Part shown: positions 32,700-47,017 of the stretch, piece after piece
Position numbering within the stretch: the first letter of the stretch is position 1
Layout of the letters: the number at the start of each line of letters is the position of its first letter
Source: Priapulus caudatus
Taxonomy: Eukaryota; Priapulida; Priapulimorpha; Priapulimorphida; Priapulidae
Direction: 5' to 3'
DNA: 64,000 nt
Assembly (NCBI RefSeq): GCF_000485595.1
Contig: NW_014577131.1
Coordinates: forward strand, 90,936 to 154,935
Made by a program: the position numbers and the translations under genes
The notes under the pieces: generated by a model
What the model was told of the DNA's origin: nothing
What the model saw: the letters and a program-made list of their open reading frames with translations, nothing else
The model's database searches: none

Positions 32700-35600
32700 T
32701 CATCGTCCGTTGCGTAGGCTTCGAAGCCTAAGCACCCAAGCCCACATCGATGGCAATTGCTTAAAAGAGACCTTTGGGAATGTGACATTCAAACCCTGCT
32801 TAGACACAGAACCAGACCAGCTGATATCCCCACTAAAGCCTAGCATGGAGACGTTTGTGATCTCAGTAGGCCATGGAGCTCCGAGCGACAGTATACCATT
32901 CTCTGGCCATTTCAGAACGATTGCATAGACATTATTGTCGCCTGTGGTGTCTTTTTTAGAGGTGTACCTAAAGAAAACATGGGGTAAAATTAAGGTTAAC
33001 ATCACCGACCTCAGAAGAATTTTTTTTTACAATTTTGCGCAATTCGTTGTGCATAAAATAATTAGTAACAACCGCACTGCACATACCCTATTGTTAATAT
33101 TGTGTAAAATAAATTGTACAATATATATATACTTTTGGAAATAAAATTCATTATGAAAAAAAATGCACTGCACATGACTACAACTCACCAAACTCCTGTT
33201 GTGACGGTGTCATTCTGGTATGTCCACGGTTTTGTCTTGTAGATGGCATCCCCATTAACGTTTAACCACTGACCCATCTGACGCAATCTCTCCTCAAATA
33301 CTGGCATGATTCGTCCATCATGTGTCGGTCCAACATTCATCAATAAGTTTCCGCCACAACTAAAATTGATATACATACAATAATACTACACCGATAAAAT
33401 GCAAACAGCAATTAAATCTTTCACTGCAAACAATATACACAAAATGTTGAACACGGAATAAAGAATATATTATCAAGAGCGTATTAAGAAGCCTTCTTAA
33501 TACGCTCTTAATATTATAAATATAGTCGCAACATACCTTTGATAGTTTGTTTTATAGAGTAAAGTGTGATGATAATCATACAGTTCAGTTGTGCTCATTT
33601 CAAATCAGTCAGAAACTTCTTATTCTAATGAACTACAATCAGAGGGGATGTGATTCTGATATCATATTTAGAATATGACCATTGTTAGGATGTAGAAGTT
33701 AAGCTACGTGCAATGGATAGATACCTCACTGTTGAAGCTAGATTCTCGATAAGCTCTTCAATGGTCATGTAGTCCTCGAGCTTTGCATCCCGGCGGTAAC
33801 CCCAAGAATGTTTGTCTATGGTCATGCAGTTTTCCCATTTGTGGTTTTGCAAACTCCCTATGGTCACAAGCAATTATATAAAGCTCGAGAAAGGTAATGC
33901 CAATGAGGATGGCCTAAACACAATAAAACCATTCACATATATTTACGTAAAAAGGTTCCAAAGAAGTTACTTCTGATCAGAAGCCGATGGTAACGATTCG
34001 ATAGCTATCGCTAAGCAAAACGAAATGTCCTGACCCACCTGGGTTATAGCGATCGTGGCAGGTGTAGTAACCACCATGTTTGCATGGCGCTCCAGTTCCC
34101 CATCTGTCGTTAGTCACAACAATGTCTTTGACAGGGCTATAAAACAGAACATGAATAAATGCACAAGGACTGATTTCAAATACTACACGGTCTGACAACT
34201 GCTAGAAAATGTAAGCTTGTTAACCATAACCCCAAGTGTGTGCAGCTCATTCATCTCGACAGCGCTTCAACATTACGTACCTATCATTGTAGAGCCATGC
34301 AAGGAACTCTTTACTCTTCCAGTAGTCAACTGGTCCTGGAGACCCATCGGACCACACTACCTCTGGTCGGTACGTGTTGACAATCTCATGAAGTTGTGGC
34401 CAGCTTACCGACTAACAGAAGCAAAGCTAAATGTGATTGCTGTCAGTGACTGACTATCTGCTATTAACAAAGCTCAGAGAAGCAGATGACGATATACTTT
34501 TCGATGGTGATTCATATGCATACACAGCTATGGTGTCCATTGCTTATCCCTATGTGTACTGATATGCATACTACAACACATGCAATCAATGAAAGAGAGC
34601 CAGAACTGTTATAAGTAAACTAAACACGATATTTACCTCGACATATTCTTGAGATTTATATTTGCTCGCAGCATCTTTTAAGTAGAGTGGATGAAACCAC
34701 TCGAAGAGGGAATAGTAAAGTCCAAAGTGGATGTGACTATGTGAGCGAACAGCGGTAGCAAGCTCCCCTACAACATAAGACGACAAGCAATGTCACAGGT
34801 AGACTTCAGAAGTGTGCTTTGCCATAAGCTTCAATCTAGAAAACAAAACGAAATTGCACAGAGCAGAACTGACGGCTTACCGACCAAATCTCTGTGTGGG
34901 CCATTGTCCTTTGCATTCCAGTTCCATGAGTAGTTGGAGGGCCAGTTTGTCCATCCTTCGTGATGCTTGCTCGTTAGCACCACATACCTGCATATCGTGA
35001 ATCGTACATATACCAAAGAGTCAATAGTCACTATTTATTCATGCCACAACAGTCCAAATACAAAAACAGCTTATGATAACTGCTATGGAAGCGAGAGTTA
35101 CTTACTGAGCTCCAGATGCATTGAATATGTTGGCCCACTGAACAGGGTTGAAGAGCTCTGCTGTAAACTTGGGCCCAAATTCAGCATAACTAAATCCAGG
35201 TGGGTAATTCTGCTGCATGAAACGTTCTACATTGCTCCACGGCTTTGGTCCTTTCCAGTAATACCTGAAAGTGGCACAACAGTGTCTATAAGTGCTAGCT
35301 CATGTTCATACAAAGTTCTTCACCTGTAATAGTATGGAAAGAGAGATCAGGAATTTTGTCAAGTCATTTTACCAGGGGGAAGGAAAGCCAGCTGTAGTCT
35401 GTATTTTTGGCAGTTGATTGTGGGCACTTAGACATTAACAATGTAATAGTATCTACATTGGTCTGAGATGGCAACTGTCTCACTTGCCCACCCCCTCTGC
35501 TAGCTATGACCACAGAGATTACTAGAAAGTAAACTAAAGTAATGAATGTACTAGAAGTAGTGTCTGAAATAGTAACAGTTTTGTAATGCACTTGGGGTTT

Positions 35601-36500
35601 GTTAGTAAACTTTATAACTAGGCTTTGGTTTCCTGTGCAAACAATGTTTTCAATAAAGTCACAGAATATACTATAATACATACATACACTTACCAGAACC
35701 ATTCTGAGACATACGCAGGAACAGAGTATACGCCCCAGTGTAAAAATATGCCGAATTTCGCCTCATCATACCAGGAAGGTAGAGGTCGAGCATCCAGTGA
35801 TTCCCACGTTGGTTTATACCGCTTCACACCTACCTGAGAACATGTAAAAATCCGTGGTAAACGACATTAGGAGCTGGAAAGCAAACCAGTTAATAGAATA
35901 TCATCGGGTGTACATTGACAAGAGTACATTAACCATGTTTAAAGGATGTAAACCTAAATCTTTTCATTTCTATTTTATTAATTACAGTTTAGAATTTATG
36001 ACTGGCAAAATAGCACCATATTTAAACAGCACATTATCAACCCATTTGAAAAAAAGCATCACGCAGCATAGAAAAAAATATTAGAAATGAAATATTCTCT
36101 CACAAGATATTCGAAATATCACAAACGTTACAAACTAAAATAACGTTTCTGAAAACACGTGAAATTAACACATAATCTTGAATGGTTTAAGATTTATTTA
36201 GATCACCTTTTTAACGTTTCCAGTATTCTTTCTGGATTTGTGCATTTGAAGATCCTTCTGTCTCCATTTGTCTGATGGCATGAAATCTTGCCTTAATTCT
36301 TCCACAGACCTCTTTTGGATATCAGCAACAACAGGTTGCTTCTCCCCAAAAAGGTGAAAGGTCCAAGATGCGTAAGTAAGCACCACTATTGCCGAGCAGG
36401 CAATCAGTAGCAGAAGGCCTCTCAATTTTGCATTTGTGAGTGCATGGTGAACGTTCCTGTAGTATCGATGCAGCAACATTGATCCCGTTTGATCAGGCAT
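32700..36500 (-). CDS. FUCA-like: Alpha-L-fucosidase (GH29), membrane-anchored form
   Basis: Hydrolyses terminal alpha-L-fucose from glycans. Ten minus-strand exons: 36500-36207, 35833-35694, 35264-35106, 34987-34881, 34767-34637, 34411-34281, 34136-34039, 33857-33725, 33359-33189, 32967-32700. All junctions are GT-AG and in phase, giving 543 aa, somewhat longer than typical animal fucosidases. Family signatures: [32 protein letters not shown] and VVWSDG, whose Asp is the expected GH29 nucleophile; also [10 protein letters not shown]. The C-terminal part is beta-rich. The start chosen is the ATG at 36500; an in-frame GTG lies 6 bp upstream. Instead of a plain cleavable signal peptide, the N terminus has about 28 basic/polar residues and then a hydrophobic helix ([19 protein letters not shown]), suggesting a type II signal anchor and a lumenal or extracellular catalytic domain. 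Neighbours are unrelated. Confidence 0.95.
33471..33513. repeat. Short hairpin H2
   Basis: Inverted repeat with 21-bp arms and one mismatch, in the fucosidase intron between exons 33725-33857 and 33189-33359. Its outer half is identical to H1 (TATCAAGAGCGTATTAAGAA). Confidence 0.85.
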
Positions 36501-36684
36501 TTGCACTTGAGCGACTAGTTATCGTGATTCGTGAAAACTGTCAGCTAGTGGAACCTGTAATCATTTTTAAATATAAATTAATTACACAGCAAGACTAGAA
36601 GTCTCTCTATTAGCATAATTCCATATTTCAACCTATCCATTTTACTTGTTTGATGTTTCAAGCAATGAATCTGTGTGAGACACA

Positions 36685-36984
36685 CTCACTGTCGCTCATA
36701 GGGTCTATGTCCCCCAGGGTACTGCCGGAACGTACCCTGGGTACTGTCCGGTATACTGAAACGTACCCTGCATGGTAACTATCTGATATGGTTAGGGTTA
36801 GGGTTAGGGTTAGGGTTAGGGTTAGGGAATAGGCGTAGGCGACTCCCTAGACTCGTTAGTGGAGTAGGCGAGGTACAGTCCGGCATATTAGATAGTACCA
36901 GGGTACGTTCCGGTATACCGGACCGTACCCAGGGTACGTTCCGGCAGTACCCCGGGGGACATAGACCCTATGAGCCTCACTGTC
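36685..36984 (+). mobile_element. Telomere-repeat MITE family, copy 2
   Basis: A perfect 9-bp target duplication CTCACTGTC (36685-36693 and 36976-36984) flanks a 282-bp element with near-perfect inverted ends of about 90 bp starting GCTCATAGGGTCTATG. The core has six uninterrupted TTAGGG units (36792-36827) next to the left inverted repeat. No coding capacity. It sits about 200 bp upstream of the fucosidase start codon. Confidence 0.92.
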
Positions 36985-37177
36985 CACTGTCCCACTGTCA
37001 CACTCTCCACACTCGCGCATTACATTGACAATCTTGTTGGGATATATATTTCTAACATATCTCCTTGATTAATGATTGTGCTGTAAATAATATTGGAGTA
37101 TAGATACATACATAAATATGATACAGATATCATTATAACATTAAACATGGTGTCTATACCTTGGTAATGGTACCACG

Positions 37178-37484
37178 TATACTGTCGCTGATAGGGTCTA
37201 TGTTCCCCCAGGGTACTGCCGGAACGTACCCTGGGTACAATCCGGTATACCAGAACGTACCCTGGTAACTATCTAGCTGATATGGTTAGGGTTAGGGTTA
37301 GTGTTAGGGTTAGGGTTAGGGTTAGGTAGTAGGCGTAGGCGACTCCCTAGACTCGTTAGTGGAGTAGGCGAGATACGGTCCGACATATTAGATAGTACCA
37401 GGGTACGTTCCGGTATACTGGACCGTACCCAGGGTACGTTCCGGCAGTACCCTGGGGGACATAGACCCTATCAGCTATACTGTC
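37178..37484 (+). mobile_element. Telomere-repeat MITE family, copy 3
   Basis: A perfect 9-bp target duplication TATACTGTC (37178-37186 and 37476-37484) flanks a 289-bp element. It has the same termini and orientation as copy 2, with seven TTAGGG-type units of which one is TTAGTG. It interrupts the 5' part of a tRNA-derived SINE. Confidence 0.92.
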
Positions 37485-37852
37485 CACTGAAGGCTGTGAG
37501 TTCAAACCCCGGCCGAGGCAGTGAGTGAACAATTTTCTCAAGGTGTAAAAACCTGGCTCTCAACATTGGAGACTGTGAATCTCCCGCGGCTCGGATGACC
37601 ACGGGAGAAAGGGCGGTCCCGTCTCCAGTATTAGTAAATATAGTAATACTAAGACCAATGGGGACGAAAAAGAACCACCGAGGACGCAAAAAAACTCTGG
37701 TTGTAACCCTCAGCGCCATTCGGCTAAAAAAAAAGGCTAACTACCTGGCTGTACCCAAGCTAGGTCACATGTCACCCCATGGCTAGCTATAGCCCTGGAC
37801 GTTTATTCCTTACGGACTGTCCAGTATAGAAGTAGAAGTAGAAGTAGAAGTA
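37485..37852 (+). mobile_element. tRNA-derived SINE (5' part interrupted)
   Basis: GAGTTCAAACCCCGGC at about 37497 is a typical RNA polymerase III B box. It is followed by a tRNA-unrelated body of about 300 bp and a tail of (AGTAGA)n repeats ending near 37852. The A-box region would lie left of the 9-bp target site, so the MITE at 37178 appears to have inserted into the tRNA-like head. Confidence 0.6.
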
Positions 37853-38029
37853 CCTCTGTTGAATTTCGGATTTCCAGATTTCCAGACTCATTTACTAAGC
37901 TCTTGATACGGTCCGGATAAACACCAAACATGCATAGCTTGTTTATTTCTTGGTACAGCCATATCGCGCCATCTATCGGGTAATATTATTGATAAGTGTA
38001 TAGTGTATTATATATTGTACTATTGATAC

Positions 38030-38077
38030 TATCAGGAGAAAGATAATATAGGTTCCTATATTATCTTACTCCTGATA
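38030..38077. repeat. Short hairpin H3
   Basis: Arms of 23 bp with one mismatch (TATCAGGAGAAAGATAATA start) and a TT centre. Outer bases match those of H1 and H2 except A to G. Confidence 0.8.
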
Positions 38078-38218
38078 CTATAACTATAAGCATATACTAT
38101 ATATATATTATATAGGTATATATATTATATATACTAATTATATATAAACATTATATATTATATTATTATATATAACTTATAGACTCTGTGTTATACACTC
38201 CCTGTTGCTGTAACATTT

Positions 38219-38600
38219 GTCAACGACACGTGCGTCGTGCGCGCGCGTGTGTGCATATTTGTGAACACGCGTGTACATGTGCTCGCGTGTGCGTGCGTCT
38301 GCGTGTTTCGTAATGTAGAATGTGTGCAGCTGTAGTTCGCACATGCATCTCTCTTCCAAACACTGCCCCCGAACAACAACGAAAATACGAGGAAGATTGA
38401 CCTTTTTTCTTCTCAATATAACATTTCTCAGTTTTAACCTAAACACACATCCACGCGCGCGCGCACACACACACACACCAATGCTTGCGCGCGCACACAC
38501 ACATCACACACACACTTGACACACACGCACACATGTCACACGCACACGCCGCACAAACACGCGCGCACGCGGACACGCGCGGTGTTTTGATTTAGTACGC
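38219..38600. repeat. GT/CA and CG alternating tracts
   Basis: Two blocks, GTGTGC/CGCG at 38219-38310 and CACACGCG at 38440-38590, separated by about 130 bp of unique sequence. Potential Z-DNA. Confidence 0.8.
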
Positions 38601-41277
<2,677 letters not shown>

Positions 41278-41473
41278 GACTTAACAAGGCAGGGCAGGTT
41301 TAGGCTGGCAGGAGGCATGCAGGCAGGCGGATAGGTTGAGATACGTAGTTTTTAATTTGCGAGTCTCAAATATTTTACGTTATCGTATTCTCTAACCAAA
41401 GCATGTGCGTTTACGTATTTTTTATTTACACACAATTTGTCTTATCTTACCAACGTTTCTCTGTACTATTAGC

Positions 41474-43117
41474 ATGCTTCCAGAATACGGACGCGCATGC
41501 AAGAGGTCGAACTCGGCGTTAGACCGCTGTCACACCGAAGCCGGCACGACGGAGGTAGCCAGTCTGGACGACAGCCTCACAAACCTCAGCTGGCTTTACA
41601 ACATGAGCTTCAGCGACGCCGGAGTGCCAAATATCAATCCCTGCAAGTCTTCCGCAATCGTCGATGATCCGGACACAACGACCTTCGTTACCTCAGAGGA
41701 GACCGCCGTGGAACCGCGGGTGGAGCAGCCGTACTTCTCCGTCGTGGAGCGCGTCTCCATGCCGCACGTGACACACGACTTCAAGAAGAAGTCGGTGAAG
41801 CCTCCCTTCTCGTACGCGCAGTTGCTCTTCATGGCAATGTCTGCGCAGGGCGTCGGCAAGCAGAAGCTCCTTCTCGCCGAAATCTATCAGTTCATCATGG
41901 ATAACTTCATCTACTACAAGACAGCTGATCCTACGTGGCAGGTGAGTCAATCAACGCACGTATTATCTCGCATCGTTGCACCCAGCGCGCGGCAAAATGC
42001 ATTTTCTGCTGTTTAAAAAAAATAATATTGAGCACGCATTCTTTTCTTTCTGTAGAATTCTGTGCGTCACACCCTGTCACTGAATCGCTGTTTCATCCGC
42101 TATCCGCGAGAGAACAACCGACCTGGCAAAGGTGGCTACTGGACACTCAACCCTCAGTTCGTGGACGTACTCGAGAATGGCGTGATACGCAGGAAAAAGA
42201 GCGCCAGCCCAATTATGGAAAGCGTAAAAAAGGGCGCAAACGATTCCTTCAGCCACTCAGCCCGATTTCAAAAACAATACGGGACCCACGTGGATTACGA
42301 AGAGGCATACCTGTATGGATTCTCACCATATCTCAACACAAGGCTTCCATGGGATAGAAATAGCCCGTCGCCCCCTCTTGTACTGAACAAGAAGCTTTCA
42401 TGTGACAGCGGTAACCTCTCTCCTCCCACCGTACTCGATGGAGACCTTTTTGGTGACACCGAATCTCGTCTGGTTTCTCCTCCTCCCGAGTTAAATAGGA
42501 AGCTGTCGTGGGGAATAGAAAATCTATCCCCGCCTGAAGTTAAAAAATGTACAACTCGTGGCAAAGGCAATCGTTGTTCTGCTGCTGCACACAAGAGGAA
42601 GGTAGACAACGCGTCCCAGCCTCTCGCTATTAAACGAATCGCTGCCTCAAATGGAACTAGCCCTTCTGCCCCAACCAACAGATCAGGGGATGAGGTGTCC
42701 CCTCCCAATGATAAAATATCCTGTGACAGCTTCACACCTTGCTTGTCCGGCATCATCCCGGATGAAAGATTCGAGGATTCGTTCGACTGGAGCGGCGTGC
42801 TGCACAACGACGTGACCTTGTCCGAGTCAAAGGTCAAAGTCGAGGCGATTGTCGACGGCTACATAAGCGTGCCTCTGCAGCCGCTGATGCCGACGCACGG
42901 AGACGATGTCGGCGGTGAGCTGATCATGTCAGCGGATGACCTCACGCAGCTGGGTGCGGAGGCTACCGTGGGGGCAGGGTACGCAGGCGGGAAAGCGTAC
43001 CTGAGTGACGGTGACTGTGATCACGGTGACGTAGACGCTGCCGATCTGAGAGTTGACGGCGTTGGCATTGTGCAGCCATCCTGGTGGCCTCAGTGTACGT
43101 CCTACAGCTTCGCATAG
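41474..43117 (+). CDS. FOXJ1-like: Forkhead transcription factor, FOXJ1-like
   Basis: Likely the master activator of motile-cilium genes. Two exons, 41474-41941 and 42056-43117, give 509 aa; the intron cuts the forkhead domain between WQ and NS. The ATG at 41474 is chosen because the in-frame codons further upstream start only at GTG; TACTATTAG just before it could be the acceptor of a 5' UTR intron. The forkhead domain is about residues 109-204: KPPFSYAQLLFMAM, DPTWQNSVRH, LSLNRCFIRYPRE, GKGGYW. Resemblance to FOXJ1 rests on ADPTWQNS, RCFI.YPRE and PGKGGYWTLNPQ, and on the acidic FDW motif in the C-terminal third. Residues about 240-305 contain three approximate repeats with LSPP and LN.KLS. 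An 840-bp (GA)n tract precedes the gene. Other FOXJ classes are less likely. Confidence 0.88.
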
Positions 43118-44920
43118 CTTGGCGCGTTTCACCGAAGTCTTCCATAAACAGGAGATTTGAATGAAATAACATAGAATGGAACGTATAGAAGCTATTGATG
43201 GTTTTTATCAGCAGGCAGTAAATTTACATTTAGATCGTATGTATCGTCGTATGGTGCTCAAACGGCTACCCGAATACGTAAATACGTTGTATTTTGTTTG
43301 GATTAGAGTAAGAGCAATTTTTAGTTGGCAGTAAGATTAGCACTGTCAGGAATCATCAGTGGTATATAATGTAGTGTTATACAAAGTAGCAGGAAGTAGT
43401 TTTATACGTACAAAATATTGTTATACTATGTAGAAGTAGGTTAAAATTGAGATTTTAAAGATTTGATTTATACGCTGGTGACTAGTTTTATAACTGTCTG
43501 TTTATGATGCGTTTAATAGCCTTGATATATTTCATGATTGTCGATTTTTAGCGTGGTATCCTTATTCTTTTTTTCCATATAGCGGCCTTGCAGTTGAGCA
43601 AGTAATGCTAAATGAAATTGTCTATATTGGGAAACTTGCCATAGGTTGATATATGGCATAAGAGTACATAATAGAGATCTCTATTATGTACTCTTGATGG
43701 CATGCATATTTACAGATTTGCAATGAAATCATACGCATCTGCCGTCTACCCAATTAAATGTGCATCATATATTCAGCTTCTGGCTTTGTTAGTGGGTATA
43801 CATGTGTATACAGCGAAACATGCCTGCTGGAAACATGCCGCCCATACTAACAGGTGGCGCGACGTAATCAAGTCAACCATTAGCATATTAGTCGAATTAA
43901 TTTTTAATCACCGAATAAATAGACTTGAACTCCGTAAATGTACGGGGGCGCTGACAGCCACAGAGACGAGCGCGCTCGCAAGAATGTCGCAGGTCCCCGT
44001 CGCGTGCAGCCTAGCTCGTTACGTGTAACGTCGCGCCGCGTTATGTTTATACACGCGACTACAGACCGAACTACGCCGCGGACAAGAAACATTCGCGACA
44101 CATGGCAGTCGCGATTATAGGTGCTCGGCTGTGAAACGCGAATGTTCGTCAAGTAATTAGGTCACGAGCGTGTTATAAACTGTGGCCTGTATTAGCACAT
44201 CACTGGTGTAGTATTCTTATACTATAGGTGTCGCAAAACCGCTCCATGTGGTTAACATTGATAGCGTTTAGCTGCGCTGTAAGAACAACCCGCCCGTAAC
44301 TTGTCCCTGATCGTGTGTTCGTGAAACATAGATGACAGCATATATGCTTTACGATTTGTTACAATCGATGTACGTTCGGGCATCTGAGAGTATTCAAAGT
44401 ATGTTAAAATATACAAATATATAACGCTCAGTTCTGGTCTATTCAAATACGTTTTGTATTGTGGTTATTCAATGTTTCTTGCACTTGCAAATATTCGAAT
44501 ATTCAGATATTACTACAAGGCGCGTCACTTGCTTACATATAATATAATACAAGTTTTCACAAATCAGTTACACTGTAGTATTGCATATGAAATCGTACAC
44601 ATTAAAAAATAAATATTGCAATTCATCAGTGTCTAGCAATCCAACATACAATGACAATGTGTACACAATTTCGCTTCTTGTAAAATTGTTATGAAAATTT
44701 TTACATTCAGCAGTCTGCCACTTGCCTTAGTGTGTACATAGCTAAAATGTGCAAAATGCTACGTTATGCAAATGACAATACCTCTCTATAATATATATCT
44801 GCACATCTTATATACGTGTGTAACAGTTACAAAGTTAACATAGGTTAAAGGGCTTTTTCTCGACGACGTTTGACATAAGATGCAATCGAGGCGCAGGTTA
44901 GTCACATTACGGCTCATTGG
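43118..44920. other. Interval between convergent FOXJ1-like and coiled-coil genes
   Basis: Contains the FOXJ1 3' UTR and hairpin H4. AATAAA occurs at 43914, which is far for a short 3' UTR. No additional exon seen. Confidence 0.5.
43660..43695. repeat. Short perfect hairpin H4
   Basis: Perfect palindrome with 18-bp arms (AAGAGTACATAATAGAGA) ending CTCTT followed by GATGG. Its termini relate to H1-H3, but the stem sequence is different. Confidence 0.8.
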
Positions 44921-45754
44921 TCACTCGCTCATTGCATCGTCCACGGAAGGCTCGGAGGCAGAAACTTGTGCCTTGCGTCTCCGCACTTCCAACAGATGCT
45001 TATTGTGCTCTTTCAGCTTCTCCAATTTCTCTTGCTGCTGCTTCATGCGCCTTTCTTCTGCCTCGCGGAGACGTGCGTCAGCCTTGACGCGGATGATCTC
45101 GCATTTTTTCTCGCGTTGTTCTTTTGCCAGAGCTATTCTGCTGAGCTTGTCGGCTATGCGGTCTGTCTTCGCCGACTGCACACGTTCGCGAGCTTTGCTT
45201 GCTCTGAGCTGCCTCTGACACATCTTCTTCGCTTGGCCGACACGTGACTGGCGGTTTTCTCGAAAAATTTCATTCCCGTAGTGGTGCGCGATCAATAGGC
45301 CTTCCTGCTTGGCTTCCAACAGTGCTCGCCTTCTATGTGCTGCCGTCTCTTGCGTGAAAGCTATTTCTTCTTGCAGGATTTCTTTCTGGATCTCACCCAT
45401 CTCTTTAACGTTTTGCATGATGAAGTCATCTTCGAAATGCTGCAGTGCTAACAACACGGTCTTCTCCATGAGCAGTTGTGCGCGATTTCTCTCGACTCGC
45501 TGCTCTTTAAATTCATATTGTCCGCGCATTAATTGCCGCTGCTTTTCGACGTCTAATGGTGGAAGTGCGCCGCATCTAGGAGCTCCGACTTTGAACGGAG
45601 AACCCCTTTTCATTCTCTTAAACGGAGAACGCGGCATCTTCGCTCGTGGGGAATTGTCAATTTTCCAACACATGCCGTTCTTCGCACATACTGGACTCTG
45701 ACCCGCTTTATCCTCCGTCGCACGCACCGGGCTTGCATCTGTAATATCGCTCAT
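44921..45754 (-). CDS. Intronless coiled-coil protein of unknown function
   Basis: 277 aa in one exon, from the ATG at 45754 to a TGA at 44921-44923. I do not recognise the family. The first 66 residues are basic and low-complexity with two SPFK motifs and proline-directed SP sites. Residues from about 68 to 265 are almost entirely predicted helix rich in Arg, Lys, Glu, Gln and Ala (ERNRAQLLMEK, KEQREKKCEI, RMKQQQEKLEKLKEHNK), typical of an elongated coiled coil. The tail is acidic (PSVDDAMSE). There is no signal peptide or membrane segment. It is tail-to-tail with the FOXJ1-like gene. A cytoskeletal or axonemal role is only a guess. Lack of introns among multi-exon neighbours could mean retroposition, but the frame is intact and no poly(A) relic was seen. 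Confidence 0.75.
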   Translation of the reverse strand: MSDITDASPVRATEDKAGQSPVCAKNGMCWKIDNSPRAKMPRSPFKRMKRGSPFKVGAPRCGALPPLDVEKQRQLMRGQYEFKEQRVERNRAQLLMEKTVLLALQHFEDDFIMQNVKEMGEIQKEILQEEIAFTQETAAHRRRALLEAKQEGLLIAHHYGNEIFRENRQSRVGQAKKMCQRQLRASKARERVQSAKTDRIADKLSRIALAKEQREKKCEIIRVKADARLREAEERRMKQQQEKLEKLKEHNKHLLEVRRRKAQVSASEPSVDDAMSE

Positions 45755-47017
45755 GATGTAGAGTAGTCTGGTATGCTCTAAAAGTATTTTTTATTTGTTC
45801 GAAAACTAGGAGGAGATGCACTCGACTGCTGCCGGGGGCTGCACACACTTGAAAAATTAGAAGGCATTATATCTTAGAAGCCATTGTTGACTAGCGCTGT
45901 CCGAAAAACAATGCGCTGTGAAGCTGCAGAGCCAGCGCGCTAGTCGCACCGCTGTTCGCAATGTTTTATTACAATGTTCTAAAAATAACTTCATCGTGAA
46001 AAGCATTAATTTTGGAGGCTATCCTGCGAGGTACACGACGTTTATTTAGATCGCGTTCAACCTCCAAGCACAAAGCGTAATTATTTGAGTTGAGTCGACT
46101 ATCGTACTGGAATACCCCCCCCCAAATTTATAGGTTTGCGTCCCTGATCAATTGTATGTATGCAACTTGTAGTATGGTGTTAGCCTAATGAATGAGAATG
46201 GTTGCAATTGGTTACCGGATTATTATTTATTTATAAATTTTGTGCACATTGAATAGAAAATTTATAATATTATAATTAATAAGAGAATACAACTATTTTC
46301 TATAGAATATAGTGATGGTTTCGGATGGTATAAAAATACTCGCAAGTTAATTATCCTCCGCACGGAGTGTACCGGAGAGATATTGTTTTTGGTGTGTGCG
46401 TCCGTGCGTGCGTGCGTCCGCTCAATATCTTTGCAATCGTAAGAGGTAGAAACTTCAAACTTGGTCCACCGGTGCATCTTATGGGGCGGTAGAACCCTAT
46501 TGATTCCGAGTGACCTTGACCACAGGACAACGCCGCGTGTGCGGATTGGCACTCTTCTTTCTAGTCGTTTCTATAGTGTTGGCGCTGTTCGTGTAACACG
46601 GGTCGTGGTTTACTACTAAAAACTTGCAAGTCGCGTGCGCTGTTGCGAAATACCGTACTTTTTTTAAGACTGCACAACAAAATATTAACGAAAGAATGCT
46701 AACCACTGCCAGCGTTGGTGTGTGAAGACGTGCAGACTATGACTCATATCATTTAAAGGAATAATAGGTCCATTGATTATGCAATGTTGACGAATGCTAG
46801 AGTAACTGGCACCTTGTGTAGTTAATAAGTACATTACCTTATAGCCAAACGCGTATTAGTTTGTCCAATAGCACTGCTGGTTACTAAGAAATGTCTAATT
46901 GAAATCCGCAGTCCAAAAATCAGTTGTTTACAGTTTCAAACCGCTGCCGGCGAAGCAGGTGTGATACAGATTTATAGCTAGTGCACCGGAAGTTTCCGCA
47001 CGCATGCTCGGCCGTAC
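45755..47017. other. Upstream flank of the coiled-coil gene; intergenic
   Basis: No exon recognised. A short GTGCGTCC microsatellite at about 46390-46420 lies in a stretch that reads like a dispersed repeat (TTGCAATCGTAAGAGG, GTGACCTTGACC). The family is not identified. Confidence 0.4.
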
